Source: Actinomycetales bacterium (GTDB lineage Bacteria; Actinomycetota; Actinomycetes; Actinomycetales; Dermatophilaceae). From it: a stretch of 64,000 bases of DNA. A program made the translations under genes and the position numbers. This document shows positions 37,152-45,817 of the stretch, in pieces; position 1 is the stretch's first letter; the number at the start of each line of letters is the position of its first letter. The stretch lies in assembly GCA_016710385.1 (NCBI GenBank), contig JADJVX010000026.1, positions 186,001 through 250,000 on the forward strand, in the 5' to 3' direction. The notes under the pieces are model-generated. The model saw only the letters and a list, made by a program, of their open reading frames with translations. It had not been told where the DNA came from and made no database searches.

Positions 37152-37837
37152 CCGCCCATGACCCCCATATGGGGGTCAACTCTCCGGACCCGACGGCCGC
37201 CGCTGTCGCGCGCGGACCCGTGCGAGTGGGCGCGGTCGACGACCATCCGGCCATCCTCAGCGGCCTCCTGGCCGGGCTGAGCCAGCCGCCGCACACCTTC
37301 GTCTGCGCGGTGGCCGAGACGGTCGCGGAGCTATTGCAGTTCGGCGCACCGATGGACGTCGTCTTGCTCGACCTGCGCCTGGCCGACGACAGCGACCCCG
37401 CGACGAACGTGCGCACGCTCATCGAGCACGGCCTGCCGGTGCTGCTCTACACCCAGGAGCGCCGCCAACCCCTCGTCGCCCGAGCCCTGCAGGCAGGCGC
37501 CTCCGGGGTGGTCGGCAAGCACGAACCGATGGCCACGCTCGTTCAGGCGGTGAGTCGCGTCGTCGACGGGGGCGTGTGGTTCAGCGCCGAGTGGGCCGAG
37601 GCGATCCGAGCCGGGATCGGCCCGGAACTCGCCCCTCGCGAGACCGAGGCCATCACTCTGTATGCCGCGGGGTTACCGCTGAAGTCGGTCGCCACGCGGA
37701 TGGGCCTGTCCCAGGAAACGGTCAAGCAGTATCTCAACCGCTGCCGCGCGAAGTATGCCGCCGTCGGGAGGCCGGCCCAGACCAAGACCGAGCTCTACCG
37801 CCGAGCCATCGAGGACGGCTATCTCGAGGCTCCCTGA
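37148..37837 (+). CDS. NarL/LuxR-family response regulator
   Basis: 229-aa regulator. Receiver acidic pair D31/D32, phospho-acceptor D75 in VVLLDLRLADD, and a K in VVGKHEP. The C-terminal LuxR helix-turn-helix reads LAPRETEAITLYAAGLPLKS, then VATRMGLSQETVKQYLNRCR. ATG overlaps the kinase stop (ATGA). The N-terminus has 22 extra residues before the receiver. Forms the pair with the fused kinase; targets unknown, though the two secreted peptidoglycan-binding proteins just downstream are candidates (inference). Confidence 0.93.
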   Translation: MTAHDPHMGVNSPDPTAAAVARGPVRVGAVDDHPAILSGLLAGLSQPPHTFVCAVAETVAELLQFGAPMDVVLLDLRLADDSDPATNVRTLIEHGLPVLLYTQERRQPLVARALQAGASGVVGKHEPMATLVQAVSRVVDGGVWFSAEWAEAIRAGIGPELAPRETEAITLYAAGLPLKSVATRMGLSQETVKQYLNRCRAKYAAVGRPAQTKTELYRRAIEDGYLEAP

Positions 37838-37990
37838 CGGCTCAGGGCGCTAGGTGAGCCATCGGGGTGCGCCCGGCACTCGATGCCTAAGACCCCCCAA
37901 TTGGTGTCGTGCGGTGCGCGCGCTCGGTCCCTAACGTCGGTGGGGCAGCCTCCACACCGGGGGACCATCCACTGTTCAAGGGGAAATCAC

Positions 37991-38395
37991 ATGGCTCGTA
38001 TGTCACGTCGCACGCGCATCTCCCGCCTGGCCGCTCTCGGGGTTGCCGGCGCCATGATCTTCGGCGGCACGGCCGTCACCGCTCCCGCGGCCGATGCCTC
38101 TCAGATCTACACCTGCGTGCGCCCCTCCGGGACCGCACCGCTGCTCGTCCAGGGCGCCGCCAACAGCACCGCCTGGGTGAAGTACGCCCAGTGCCAGCTC
38201 AACAACTCAATGCTCGACGCGGACCCGACGTCGTCGGCCGTCAACCTCGTCGTGGATGGCTCGTTCGGGTCGAAGACAAAGGCTTCGGTCGTCAAGTTCC
38301 AGAACTGCGTGCACATCAATCCCGACGGCAAGATCGGCGTCAACACGTGGACGGCGTTGGCCTACTGGAACAGCCGCAGCGGTTTCGCCTGCTGA
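37991..38395 (+). CDS. Secreted peptidoglycan-binding-domain protein
   Basis: 134-aa exported protein. Sec signal residues 1-36 (SRLAALGVAGAMIFGGTAVT, cleavage near ADA-SQ), then one PG_binding_1-like domain with VKYAQCQLNN, the repeat element VDGSFGSKTKASVVKFQ and PDGKIGVNTWTALAYW. Four Cys suggest disulfides outside the cell. No catalytic domain. Ribosome site AAGGGGAAA. A second protein of the same design follows at 38563, separated by palindromic element copy 4. Confidence 0.85.
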   Translation: MARMSRRTRISRLAALGVAGAMIFGGTAVTAPAADASQIYTCVRPSGTAPLLVQGAANSTAWVKYAQCQLNNSMLDADPTSSAVNLVVDGSFGSKTKASVVKFQNCVHINPDGKIGVNTWTALAYWNSRSGFAC

Positions 38396-38471
38396 TCGCC
38401 TCCCTGGTTTGTCCGATCTGTCTGGTCTTATTCGGTCCATTTCGACCTAGCCAACTGATCGGCAGACCCCA

Positions 38472-38522
38472 ACTGACGCGTTTGGTTGCTTGCCGCAACC
38501 GGAAGCAGCCAAACGCGTCAGT
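38472..38522. repeat. ACTGACGCGTTTGG palindromic element, copy 4
   Basis: Same 14-bp arms with a variant loop, between the two secreted peptidoglycan-binding genes, 77 bases after the first and 40 before the second. Like the other copies it lies between genes read in the same direction. Confidence 0.8.
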
Positions 38523-38562
38523 CCGATGACTGGTTTCCCTCTCAACACCACAGGACCTATCG

Positions 38563-38970
38563 ATGAAGCTCCGTCACCGCCTCGCCGTCGCCCTCGCCGG
38601 GGTCGGCCTGGCCGCCACCACCGCCCTGGCCGCAGCACCCTCGGCCTCGGCCGGCACCTGCTACGACTCGATGTGGCGGATCGGATCGCGGGGCGGCTGC
38701 GTCACCGCGATCCAGAACCTCACCAACTACTTCTACTCCCCCGACCTGGTCACCGACGGGATCTTCGGCGGCAAGACCGACACTGCCGTCCGGTCCGTCC
38801 AGTCCCGGTTTGGGCTCCGGGTCGACGGCATCGTCGGGCCGCAGACCTGGCGACTGCTGTGTGGCCCCCAGCTGGGCGACATCAACAACCCCGGTTGGGT
38901 GCCGTTGGACTACCCGATCTACTGGGCGCGTTATGCCGGGTGCCCGGGCGCCTGGCAGTACCACTACTGA
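38563..38970 (+). CDS. Secreted peptidoglycan-binding-domain protein
   Basis: 135-aa exported protein: signal residues 1-30 (ending SASA-GT), then a PG_binding_1 domain with CVTAIQNLTNYFYSPDLVTD, GIFGGKTDTAVRSVQ and GLRVDGIVGPQTWRLLC, and a short Tyr/Trp-rich tail (YWARYAGCPGAWQYHY). Cys pairs are present. Same design as the preceding gene but low identity, so an old duplication. Probably binds cell wall; no enzyme domain. Confidence 0.87.
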   Translation: MKLRHRLAVALAGVGLAATTALAAAPSASAGTCYDSMWRIGSRGGCVTAIQNLTNYFYSPDLVTDGIFGGKTDTAVRSVQSRFGLRVDGIVGPQTWRLLCGPQLGDINNPGWVPLDYPIYWARYAGCPGAWQYHY

Positions 38971-39010
38971 TCCCTCACCGCTGTCAGGGTCCCCCTCACC
39001 CAGCAGCACC

Positions 39011-39046
39011 GGATGGGGTATGCCGGCCTCTCGGCATACCCCATCC
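39011..39046. terminator. Hairpin terminator carrying inverted GTATGCCG octamers
   Basis: Perfect 15-bp stem GGATGGGGTATGCCG / CGGCATACCCCATCC with a 6-base loop, 40 bases after the second peptidoglycan-binding gene. Both arms contain the genome-wide octamer, the way DNA-uptake sequences sit in terminators in Neisseria. No T run. Nothing else is visible in 38971-39140 beyond another octamer at 39098. Confidence 0.7.
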
Positions 39047-39140
39047 GGGGTTTCCAGGGGCGGCAAGGGCCTCGATCCACGCCCTCAACCCCAGGCGGGT
39101 ATGCCGGGCCCGTCGCCTCGGGGTGTGGCAGAGTCCTGCG

Positions 39141-40145
39141 ATGAGTCCCTCGCCTCGCTCGTCTCACTCGTCTCACTCGGCTGTGGCGCCGAACTCGGCT
39201 GACTCGCAGGCCCGGATCGAGCTGACCATGGCCGAGCTGCGGGCGGTCGCCGGCTTTGCCCGCGCCTGCGCCGAGCCCACCCTGGGCATCTTCACGCGGG
39301 CCTACCCCGACGACCCGCGCCCGGCCGAGGCGCTCGAAGCGGCCCGGGCCTTCGCCGAGGGAGCGCCCAGGTCACGCCGGCAGCGAACAGCCGCCACCGC
39401 AGCGAATCGCGCTGCGGCAGAGGCCACTTCGACGGCTGCCAGGCACGCGGCATACGCGGCTGGTGCGGCGGCGGGCGCGGCATACCTGCATCCGCTGGCC
39501 ACCGCGACTCAGGTGCGGCACATCCTCGGTGCGGGCGCGCACGCGGCTCGGGCCGCGGAAATCGCGCAGGGTGAGGATCGGGTGGTCGCGGAGTATCTCG
39601 TGGCCGGCGCGGCGAGCCGGGCGACGCCGGTCGTGCGAGCAGTGCTGGCCCGCTATCCGCGAGCGCCGCAGGGACGCAGCCGGGTCGCCGCGCTCATGCG
39701 GGCGCTCGACAGTCTGCTGCGCGACCCGGCACCGCCGATGCGCCCGGCGAGCGATCCGGGGCCGTTCTTCCACGGCACCCGGGCCGATGTCCGGGTGGGC
39801 GATGTGCTGGCCCCGGGGTGGCGGTCCAACTACGGGTCGCGCCGGCCGGCCGGCCACATCTACTTCACGGCGAGCGCTGCCGGTGCGCCGCTGGCGGCAG
39901 CGCTGGCCCAGGGGGAGGGCACGCCGCGGGTCTATCGAGTCGAGACGCTCGGCCGGTACGAGGACGACCCCAACGTCACCGACAAGCGCTTCCCGGGCAA
40001 CCCCACGCGGTCCTATCGCACCCGCGCCGGGCTGCGGGTCGTCGAGGAGGTGCTCGAGTGGGAGCCGCCGCCGCCGGATCAGGTGGCGCACATCCGCGCG
40101 CGGATGGCCGAACTGGCCGAGTTCGGGATCGAGGCGCTGGACTGA
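39141..40145 (+). CDS. Fusion of Imm5-like immunity domain and rifampin ADP-ribosyltransferase
   Basis: 334-aa two-domain protein. The C-terminal ~130 residues match Arr enzymes, which inactivate rifampin by ADP-ribosylation using NAD: FFHGTRADVRVGDVLAPGW, SNYG, HIYFTAS, YEDDPNVTDKRFPGNPTRSY and LRVVEEV. The N-terminal domain (~25-195) is an Ala-rich helical domain with ELRAVAGFARACAEP, DDPRPAEALEAARAFAEG and HPLATATQVRHILGAGAHAARAAE, which I recognise as the Imm5-type putative immunity family of polymorphic-toxin loci. Stand-alone Arr is about 140 aa, so the fusion is unusual. It could guard against, or act in, toxin or antibiotic conflict (inference). Confidence 0.8.
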   Translation: MSPSPRSSHSSHSAVAPNSADSQARIELTMAELRAVAGFARACAEPTLGIFTRAYPDDPRPAEALEAARAFAEGAPRSRRQRTAATAANRAAAEATSTAARHAAYAAGAAAGAAYLHPLATATQVRHILGAGAHAARAAEIAQGEDRVVAEYLVAGAASRATPVVRAVLARYPRAPQGRSRVAALMRALDSLLRDPAPPMRPASDPGPFFHGTRADVRVGDVLAPGWRSNYGSRRPAGHIYFTASAAGAPLAAALAQGEGTPRVYRVETLGRYEDDPNVTDKRFPGNPTRSYRTRAGLRVVEEVLEWEPPPPDQVAHIRARMAELAEFGIEALD

Positions 40146-40150
40146 CGCGG

Positions 40151-41170
40151 TCAGGCCTCCCACCAGCGCAGGATCCGCAGCGCGTGCAGGGTGATCCAGC
40201 GCGACGGCATACCGGGTTCTTCCATCTGGATCCAGACCCGACCGCGGGGTGGGCGGTCCAGCGGCCACCGGCCATCCGGGCCGCGACGGGAGCGGAGCAG
40301 CTCGACGGCCTCGGCCGCCCGGCGATCGGGCGGGGCGCCGGTCAGGGCGCTCGCGGCGCGGAGGTAGTCGAGCGCGCGAAGCGTCGTGTAGTGCCAGCGC
40401 GGCGGGAAGGTGAACCGCAGGAAGCGCTCGTCGGCCGGCGCGCCGGTCGACAGGCGGCGGAAGAGGCGTCGCTGGAGTAGGTAGTCGTCGCCGGCGGCGC
40501 GGGCCGCGCGGGATTCGGGGGTGCCGCCGGTGGCGCGTTCGAACTCCAGCAGGCCTTCGAGCACGTTGATCGTCGAGTGGAAGGACGATCGCGTCGACCC
40601 GGTGGCTCTCTCACAGTTCCAGCCGCCGTCGGGTTGCTGTTCGCTGACCAGCCGGGCGACCAACGGGGCCATGTCGACGCTCCCGGAGCTCTGGCCGGCG
40701 GAGCTGGGACTGCCGAAGGAACTGCCGAAATAGCAGCCGACCGCGACGGTGCGGCCATTGATGCACTCTTCGACCTCACCGCCCCAGAAGGGCAGGTCGT
40801 CGTATTCCCAGCGGGCGTTGGCGCCGACCAGCTCGACGGTATGCCGGGCCCACTCGGTGTGTGGGTCCAGGCCCAGGACCATGAGTTCGTGCAGGACCGG
40901 GAGGGTCGCGGTCCAGGGCTGGCCCTCGGAGTTCCAGAGCTCGCGAGCGAACGGGTTGGGGAAGCAGGCACCGCCCGCCCACAGCCCGTCGTCGCCCTGG
41001 TGGGAGAGCAGTTGGGCGCCCCACCCCTCGTGCTCGACGCGGGCACGTTCGGCCTGCCATTGCCCGGGCGGGGCATCGGTGAGGTCGCGCATGACCTGCC
41101 ACCGGATGGCCGGGTCACCCTCACGCAACCACTCGAGCACCCCGTCGATCACTGGGTCCTTCGTCGTCAT
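40151..41170 (-). CDS. Terpenoid-cyclase/prenyltransferase-fold protein (squalene-cyclase-like)
   Basis: 339-aa alpha/alpha-toroid protein. It shows repeated QW-like helix-turn segments: GDDGLWAGGACFPNPFARELW, QQPDGGWNCERATG, HSTINVLEGLLEFERATGG, then WHYTTLRALDYLRAA and GPDGRWPLDRPPRGRVWIQME. The DxDD motif of true squalene-hopene cyclases is absent, and the length is half of theirs. Family members are annotated as squalene cyclase or prenyltransferase by fold only. The role is unknown. It is convergent with the Imm5/Arr gene (5 bases apart) and divergent from the racemase gene. Confidence 0.75.
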   Translation of the reverse strand: MTTKDPVIDGVLEWLREGDPAIRWQVMRDLTDAPPGQWQAERARVEHEGWGAQLLSHQGDDGLWAGGACFPNPFARELWNSEGQPWTATLPVLHELMVLGLDPHTEWARHTVELVGANARWEYDDLPFWGGEVEECINGRTVAVGCYFGSSFGSPSSAGQSSGSVDMAPLVARLVSEQQPDGGWNCERATGSTRSSFHSTINVLEGLLEFERATGGTPESRAARAAGDDYLLQRRLFRRLSTGAPADERFLRFTFPPRWHYTTLRALDYLRAASALTGAPPDRRAAEAVELLRSRRGPDGRWPLDRPPRGRVWIQMEEPGMPSRWITLHALRILRWWEA

Positions 41171-41227
41171 CGGCCGGACCTCCCTGCTGTCGCTGCCTGC
41201 ACCCTATACACGCGTATCGTCGTGACA

Positions 41228-41974
41228 ATGAAGCGGATTGGGCTGCTCGGTGGGATGAGTTGGCAGTCGACGGCGGAGTACTACCGGCTCATCAACGAGG
41301 CCGTAGCCGCTCGGCTCGGGGCGCTGCACTCCGCCGACCTCGTCATGGTGTCGGTCGACTTCGCCCAGATCGAGGCTCTGCAGGTGAGTGGCCGCTGGGA
41401 CGAGGCAGGTCAGCGACTCGCTGACGAGGCGCGGGCGTTGGAGCGCGCGGGCGCTGACCTCATCGTCTTGTGCACCAACACGATGCACAAGGTGGCTCCG
41501 GCCATCGAGGCCGCGGTGTCGGTGCCATTGCTGCATCTGGCCGACGCGACGGCGGGAGCTGTGCTCTCAGCCGACCTGACGACGGTCGGACTGCTGGGGA
41601 CGGCGTTCACCATGGAGCAGGACTTCTACCGGGCTCGCCTCGATCGGCACGGGCTGACCACGCTGATCCCCGATGCAGCCGGCCGGGCCGAGGTCCACCG
41701 GGTCATCTACGACGAGCTGTGCCATGGCGTCATCCGCGACGAGTCCCGCCGCCGCTATCTCGAGGTCGCAGCCGAGCTGGTCGAAGCGGGGGCACAGGGA
41801 ATTATCCTGGGCTGCACCGAAATCGAGCTGCTGCTGCGCCCCGATATGGCCGAGGACGTGGGGGTGCCGCTGTTCCCCACGACCCGCATCCACGCCCTCG
41901 CCGCGGTCGACGCCGCGGTCGACGCCGCGGTCGACGCTGCCGTCGACGCTGTCGTCGACGTTGGGCTGCTCTGA
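41228..41974 (+). CDS. Aspartate/glutamate racemase-family protein
   Basis: 248-aa cofactor-independent racemase of the YgeA/RacX type: start KRIGLLGGMSWQSTAEYYRL, first catalytic Cys in VLCTNTMH, second Cys in IILGCTEIELLL, and FPTTRIHALAAVD near the end. Likely makes D-amino acids for envelope or signalling use. The last residues are a VDAA repeat encoded by 12-bp GTCGACGCCGCG tandems, about 20 residues beyond the normal family end. A start ATG at 41228 follows GTGACA, with no strong ribosome site. Confidence 0.9.
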   Translation: MKRIGLLGGMSWQSTAEYYRLINEAVAARLGALHSADLVMVSVDFAQIEALQVSGRWDEAGQRLADEARALERAGADLIVLCTNTMHKVAPAIEAAVSVPLLHLADATAGAVLSADLTTVGLLGTAFTMEQDFYRARLDRHGLTTLIPDAAGRAEVHRVIYDELCHGVIRDESRRRYLEVAAELVEAGAQGIILGCTEIELLLRPDMAEDVGVPLFPTTRIHALAAVDAAVDAAVDAAVDAVVDVGLL

Positions 41975-41975
41975 T

Positions 41976-42335
41976 TCAGGCCTGGCAGAGGCAGAACGGG
42001 TGCCCGGCAGGGTCGAGGAAGACCCGGAACGAGGTGCCCGGCTGGTGCTCGTGCTTGACCGCGCCGAGGCCCAGGACGGCGGCTTCGGCGTCGTCGAGGT
42101 CATCGACATCCACATCGATGTGCATCTGCTGCGGGCGCTCCTGGCCGGGCCACTGCGGCGCGACATAGCCCGCCACCTGCTGAAACGCGATCGAGTCGCC
42201 GTAATCGGCGCGGATCGTGCACCAGTCGTCCTCGCTCTTCTCGATCCCCCAGCCGAGCAGGGCGCTGTAGAACTCCGCGAGCGCTCGAGGGTCGGGGCAG
42301 TCCAGGACGACGACGGGGAAGCGCGCGATAGCCAT
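41976..42335 (-). CDS. VOC-family protein
   Basis: 119-aa glyoxalase-fold protein: AIARFPVVVLDCPDPRALAE, FYSALLGWGIEKSEDDW, MHIDVDVDDLDDAEAAVLGLGA and the end FRVFLDPAGHPFCLCQA. This is the common actinobacterial 'VOC family' type with a C-terminal GHPFCLC. Substrate unknown. It is one base from the convergent racemase stop. Confidence 0.88.
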   Translation of the reverse strand: MAIARFPVVVLDCPDPRALAEFYSALLGWGIEKSEDDWCTIRADYGDSIAFQQVAGYVAPQWPGQERPQQMHIDVDVDDLDDAEAAVLGLGAVKHEHQPGTSFRVFLDPAGHPFCLCQA

Positions 42336-42364
42336 AGGCGATGGTAAGCGCCGCGGGGAGGCCC

Positions 42365-42393
42365 GAGCCCGCCCCCCCGACCAGGGCGGGGGA
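42365..42393 (-). terminator. GC-rich hairpin after the MFS gene
   Basis: CCCGCCCCC / GGGCGGGGG arms around an 8-base loop, between the MFS stop and the VOC start on the same strand. The C7 run gives a weak G tract on the minus strand, not T. It could end MFS transcription. Confidence 0.35.
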
Positions 42394-42395
42394 CG

Positions 42396-43702
42396 TCAGG
42401 ACGGCATCCGGGCAGTGCGGAACGGCGACTGCGCCAGGTATGCCGTGGCTGCCAGCAGTCCCGCAGCCGCCACTGCCAGCGCCGTCCGGTTGCCGAAGGT
42501 GTGGGCGATCCAGCCGCCGAGCGGCGCCGCGACGGCGATACTGCCCCAGTTGACGGTGCGGATCGTGGCGTTCATCCGGGCGCGGAGCGGATCCGGGGTG
42601 ACGACGCTTCGGTAGCTCATTCCGAGGCCCGCGGTCAGGGTGGAGAGCCCGGTGAGCCCGTGGCCGAGGGCGAGGACGGGGATCGCCCACCAGCCTGTGG
42701 GGGTGAGCGCGATGACGGTCCAGGCCAGCGGCGAGGCAAACCATTCCGTCGCAGCGAAGACGCGTCCCACGCCGTGGCGTCGTTCGAGTCGCGGGGCCGA
42801 TCCGGCGACGGCCATCCCGACGACTCCCGCCGCTGCGAAGACCGCGCCGATCGCCACCGGGCCGAGGCCGAGTTCGTCGCTGGCGAAGAAGACGACCACG
42901 GGGATGCCGAGGTTGGTGAAGAAGAACCAGGTGTGCAGCCAGAGCGCGTAGGGGCGGATCATCGGGTGGCCGTAGACCCAAGTCGCGCCTTCGCGCAGCT
43001 CGCGGCCGAGATGACGGTCAGGTGCGGCGGCGCTGGTGCGGCGCTGGTGTCGGCGCTGGTGTCGGCGCTGACTCCAGCGCGGACTGGCTCGGCGCGGCGG
43101 ATCGTCAGGAGCAGGACCATCGACACGGCATACGTGAGGGCGTCGACGGCCAGCGCGACAGGTGCGCCGACGAGTCGGACCAGCGCGCCCGCCCCGAGCG
43201 GTCCTGCGGCGGTGATGACCGAGCCCATTTGCTCAAGGCGGGCGAAGGCTGCGGGCAACAACGGGTCCGGCACCAGGCGGGGGACGTAGGACTGCCACGC
43301 AGCGACCTCGAAACACGTGATCGAGCCGGCCAGGAAGACCAGGCCGACGAGGATCGGCACGGTGAGCCGGTCGGTGAACGCCAGCGCCGCGATGACACCC
43401 CAGGTCAGCGTCGAGGCGACATCGCTTGCGATGAGGACCGGGCGACGGCGGACCCGATCGACGACGACGCCGGCCACGAGCCCGAAGACAAGGTAGGGCG
43501 CCCACTGTGCGCCGCGGACGATCCCGAGCTGATCGGGGGTGGCCTGCATGGTCGTGACCAGGAGCAGTTGCAGCGCGAGGCTCGACATCGCGCGGCCGGT
43601 CGAGGAGATCGCGTCGGCGACAAAGAGGCGACCGAAGCCGCCGCGCCATAGCCCACCGGTCGGGGGCAGGTCATCGGCGGGCGTGGTCACCAGCCCGAGC
43701 AT
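42396..43702 (-). pseudogene. MFS transporter, frameshifted
   Basis: Two frames make one ~435-aa major-facilitator exporter. The first half starts at ATG 43702 (a GTG at 43690 is an alternative): GGFGRLFVADAISSTGRAMS, RGAQWAPYLVFGLVAGVVVD and the MFS loop DRVRRRPVL. Near 43015 the frame breaks; the second continues GRELREGATWVYGHPMIRPY, the usual central-loop motif, then six spans to the end. One added base repairs it. Similar to macrolide/multidrug MFS exporters (MefA-like), though the substrate cannot be told. Sequencing error or recent decay. Confidence 0.8.
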
Positions 43703-43914
43703 GCCGGTTCCGCACGGGTCGCGCCACGGGCCGCGCCCGAGGAACACCCGCCGGTATGCCGTCGCGCCGGCCGCTCGGCCGCGACGCCCAGTGTCCAGTG
43801 CCCAGCGCCCAGTGCCCGGCGCCCCGTGCGACTGAGTGATAACCCCGCATCGGGGCACGAAACTGGTGCCCGAACCGAATAGCGCACTGGCTCGTACAGG
43901 TGTATCATGTTGGT

Positions 43915-45339
43915 ATGAACCCGACTGATCCGAGCATGACGTTGAGCGAGCTGCTCGATGCCGCGCGGGCGGTCGTGGCCGGCATACCGGAGTCGTTGTG
44001 GCGGGCCTCGGGCGAGGAGTTGGCCCAGGTCGTGCGCGCGCTGGATGACATCGGTGCGGCGGCGCGTGGGGCGACCGTCGCGGCGGCAGCCGAGGCGCTG
44101 GTGCGGGGCGAGACGCAGACGTCGCAGAGCGGCAATGTCGTGGCCTGGCTGCGCGAGCACGCGCCGTCGCTGCGCCAGGGTGGGGCCAAGGCGGTCGCCG
44201 AGTGCGCGGGCCTGGTCGCCGGTGAGCGGCGCGGGCTGGCGGCCCTTGGCGCGGGAGTGGTCGGCGTGGTGGGCGGGTTGGGCGCAGGCGTGCTCGACTC
44301 CAGCGCGGCGAGCGAGGCCGATGCGCCTGAGGCGCGGGCCGAGGCTGCGGCCGGCACCCCGGTGCAGGTGGTCGTGCGCGCGGTGCTGCACGGCGAGCTG
44401 CTGCCCGTCGTCGCGATGACGGTCATGTCGGAGATGGCGCGCTTGGAGCGCCGGTTGCGGCCGGAAACCCACGTCACGGTGGCATCGGCCCTGGTGTCGC
44501 TCGGCCGCGATTGGGGCAGCGCGCAGGTGCGTCGGCTGCGGCCGCGGCTGCTCGCCGACTATGGGCTCCCGGGCGAGTTGCAGGCCGACCACGACACGCT
44601 GGCCAGATGTGTGACGCTGAGCAGCCCGATCGTCGAGGACGGCTTGACGGCATACCGGCTCGTGCTCGATCCCGAGTCGGCGGCGACGCTCGAAGCAGCC
44701 ATCGGGCCGCTCGCGGCGCCCGCACCCAACCCCGAGACCGGCGCGCGCGACCTGCGCACGGCCGGGCAGCGCCGCGCGAACGCGCTCATCGAGGTATGCC
44801 GTCGCGCCACCGCCGCGGGCCACCAGCTCAGCGGGGGCGCCAAGACCACGCTCTTCGTCACGATGGGGCTGGCCGAGTTGCGCGACGCAGTCGGTGGGGC
44901 CGGCACGGTCGTCGGCACGACGGCGGCTGGGGTGATGCTTGCTCCCGAGACGGTGCGGCGGCTCGCGTGCGAGGCCGACATCGTGCCCACGGTGCTCGGG
45001 TCACGTGGCGAAGTGCTCGACCTGGGGGTGACCGCGCGGCTGTTCTCGCGGGCCCAGACCAAGGTGCTCTGGTTGCGCGACGGCGGGTGCAGCTTCCCCG
45101 GGTGTTCGGTGCCGGCGCACTGGTGCGATGCCCACCACATCGTGCACTGGGTCGATGGCGGCCCGACGACGGTCGTGAATGCCGCCCTACTCTGCGGTCG
45201 ACATCACGAGATCGTCCATCGCGACCGGCTGATCGCCCAGGTGCTCGATCCGCCCGCCGACCCGACTGTGCGTGCCGTGCGATGGGATTGTTCGCCAGGC
45301 TCCTACGACCGCGCGATCGGGCGATTCCGCGCCGCCTGA
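43915..45339 (+). CDS. DUF222/HNH endonuclease-domain protein
   Basis: 474-aa paralogue of the protein at 27989. ATG at 43915; a GTG at 43900 is also in frame. DUF222 region spans ~15-350; HNH domain near 390-430: CSFPGCSVPAHWCDAHHIVH, WVDGG, NAALLCGRHHEIVH. All metal-binding His, Cys and Asn positions are present, unlike many inactive family members. Codon use is uniform high GC and it contains octamers, in contrast to the first copy. The leader holds TACAGGTGTA, a short palindrome close to the start. Role unsettled. Confidence 0.9.
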   Translation: MNPTDPSMTLSELLDAARAVVAGIPESLWRASGEELAQVVRALDDIGAAARGATVAAAAEALVRGETQTSQSGNVVAWLREHAPSLRQGGAKAVAECAGLVAGERRGLAALGAGVVGVVGGLGAGVLDSSAASEADAPEARAEAAAGTPVQVVVRAVLHGELLPVVAMTVMSEMARLERRLRPETHVTVASALVSLGRDWGSAQVRRLRPRLLADYGLPGELQADHDTLARCVTLSSPIVEDGLTAYRLVLDPESAATLEAAIGPLAAPAPNPETGARDLRTAGQRRANALIEVCRRATAAGHQLSGGAKTTLFVTMGLAELRDAVGGAGTVVGTTAAGVMLAPETVRRLACEADIVPTVLGSRGEVLDLGVTARLFSRAQTKVLWLRDGGCSFPGCSVPAHWCDAHHIVHWVDGGPTTVVNAALLCGRHHEIVHRDRLIAQVLDPPADPTVRAVRWDCSPGSYDRAIGRFRAA

Positions 45340-45496
45340 ACCCCGGCACGCTGGGCTGACTGCTGTTCGGTCGTCAGCCGGGTCAACCGAGCTGCCCGCT
45401 CGGCCGGTGGGCTACGAGTGAGTTCGAGTACTCAGGCGAGCCCACCGGGGCGCGCCGTATCCTGGCTCCTTGCAGGAGACCAGCCGGGGGGGATTC

Positions 45497-45817
45497 ATGG
45501 GCACGACGTACACCGTCAACACTGGGGGCCTGGCGGCCTCGGCGCGCAAAGTCATCGGCGACGTCAAGACATTTGAAGACATCTCGACGGGTCTGCAGAG
45601 CGACAGCGGCTCGATCGGATCCGCCGTGGGGTCGGACTGTCCAGAGCTCAGCTCGGCGGTCGACCACTACTTCGCGGTCATGGGTCTGGCCTACCTCGCG
45701 TATGCCGAGTGCACCACCGCGCTCTCCAACAACATGAATGCTGCCGCAGCCTCGTATGCCGCAGACGACCAAGACGCTGAGAGCCGCTACCGCGGTCGGG
45801 CACGGAAGGCGATCTGA
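45497..45817 (+). CDS. ESX/WXG100-like small protein
   Basis: 106-aa helical protein without a signal peptide. It starts GTTYTVNTGGLAASARKVIG and continues with FEDISTGLQSDSGSIGSAVG, LSSAVDHYFAVMGLAYLAYA and NNMNAAAASYAADDQDAESR. Length, the two-helix layout and the position before a much larger partner resemble WXG100-type substrates and chaperones of type VII secretion, though no WxG turn is present. ATG has a strong GGGGGGA site. Its stop overlaps the next start (TGATG). Family not recognised with certainty. Confidence 0.65.
   Translation: MGTTYTVNTGGLAASARKVIGDVKTFEDISTGLQSDSGSIGSAVGSDCPELSSAVDHYFAVMGLAYLAYAECTTALSNNMNAAAASYAADDQDAESRYRGRARKAI

Noticed and set aside
40151..41170. True squalene-hopene cyclase
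   Set aside because: No DxDD motif and only half the usual length; only the toroid fold is supported.
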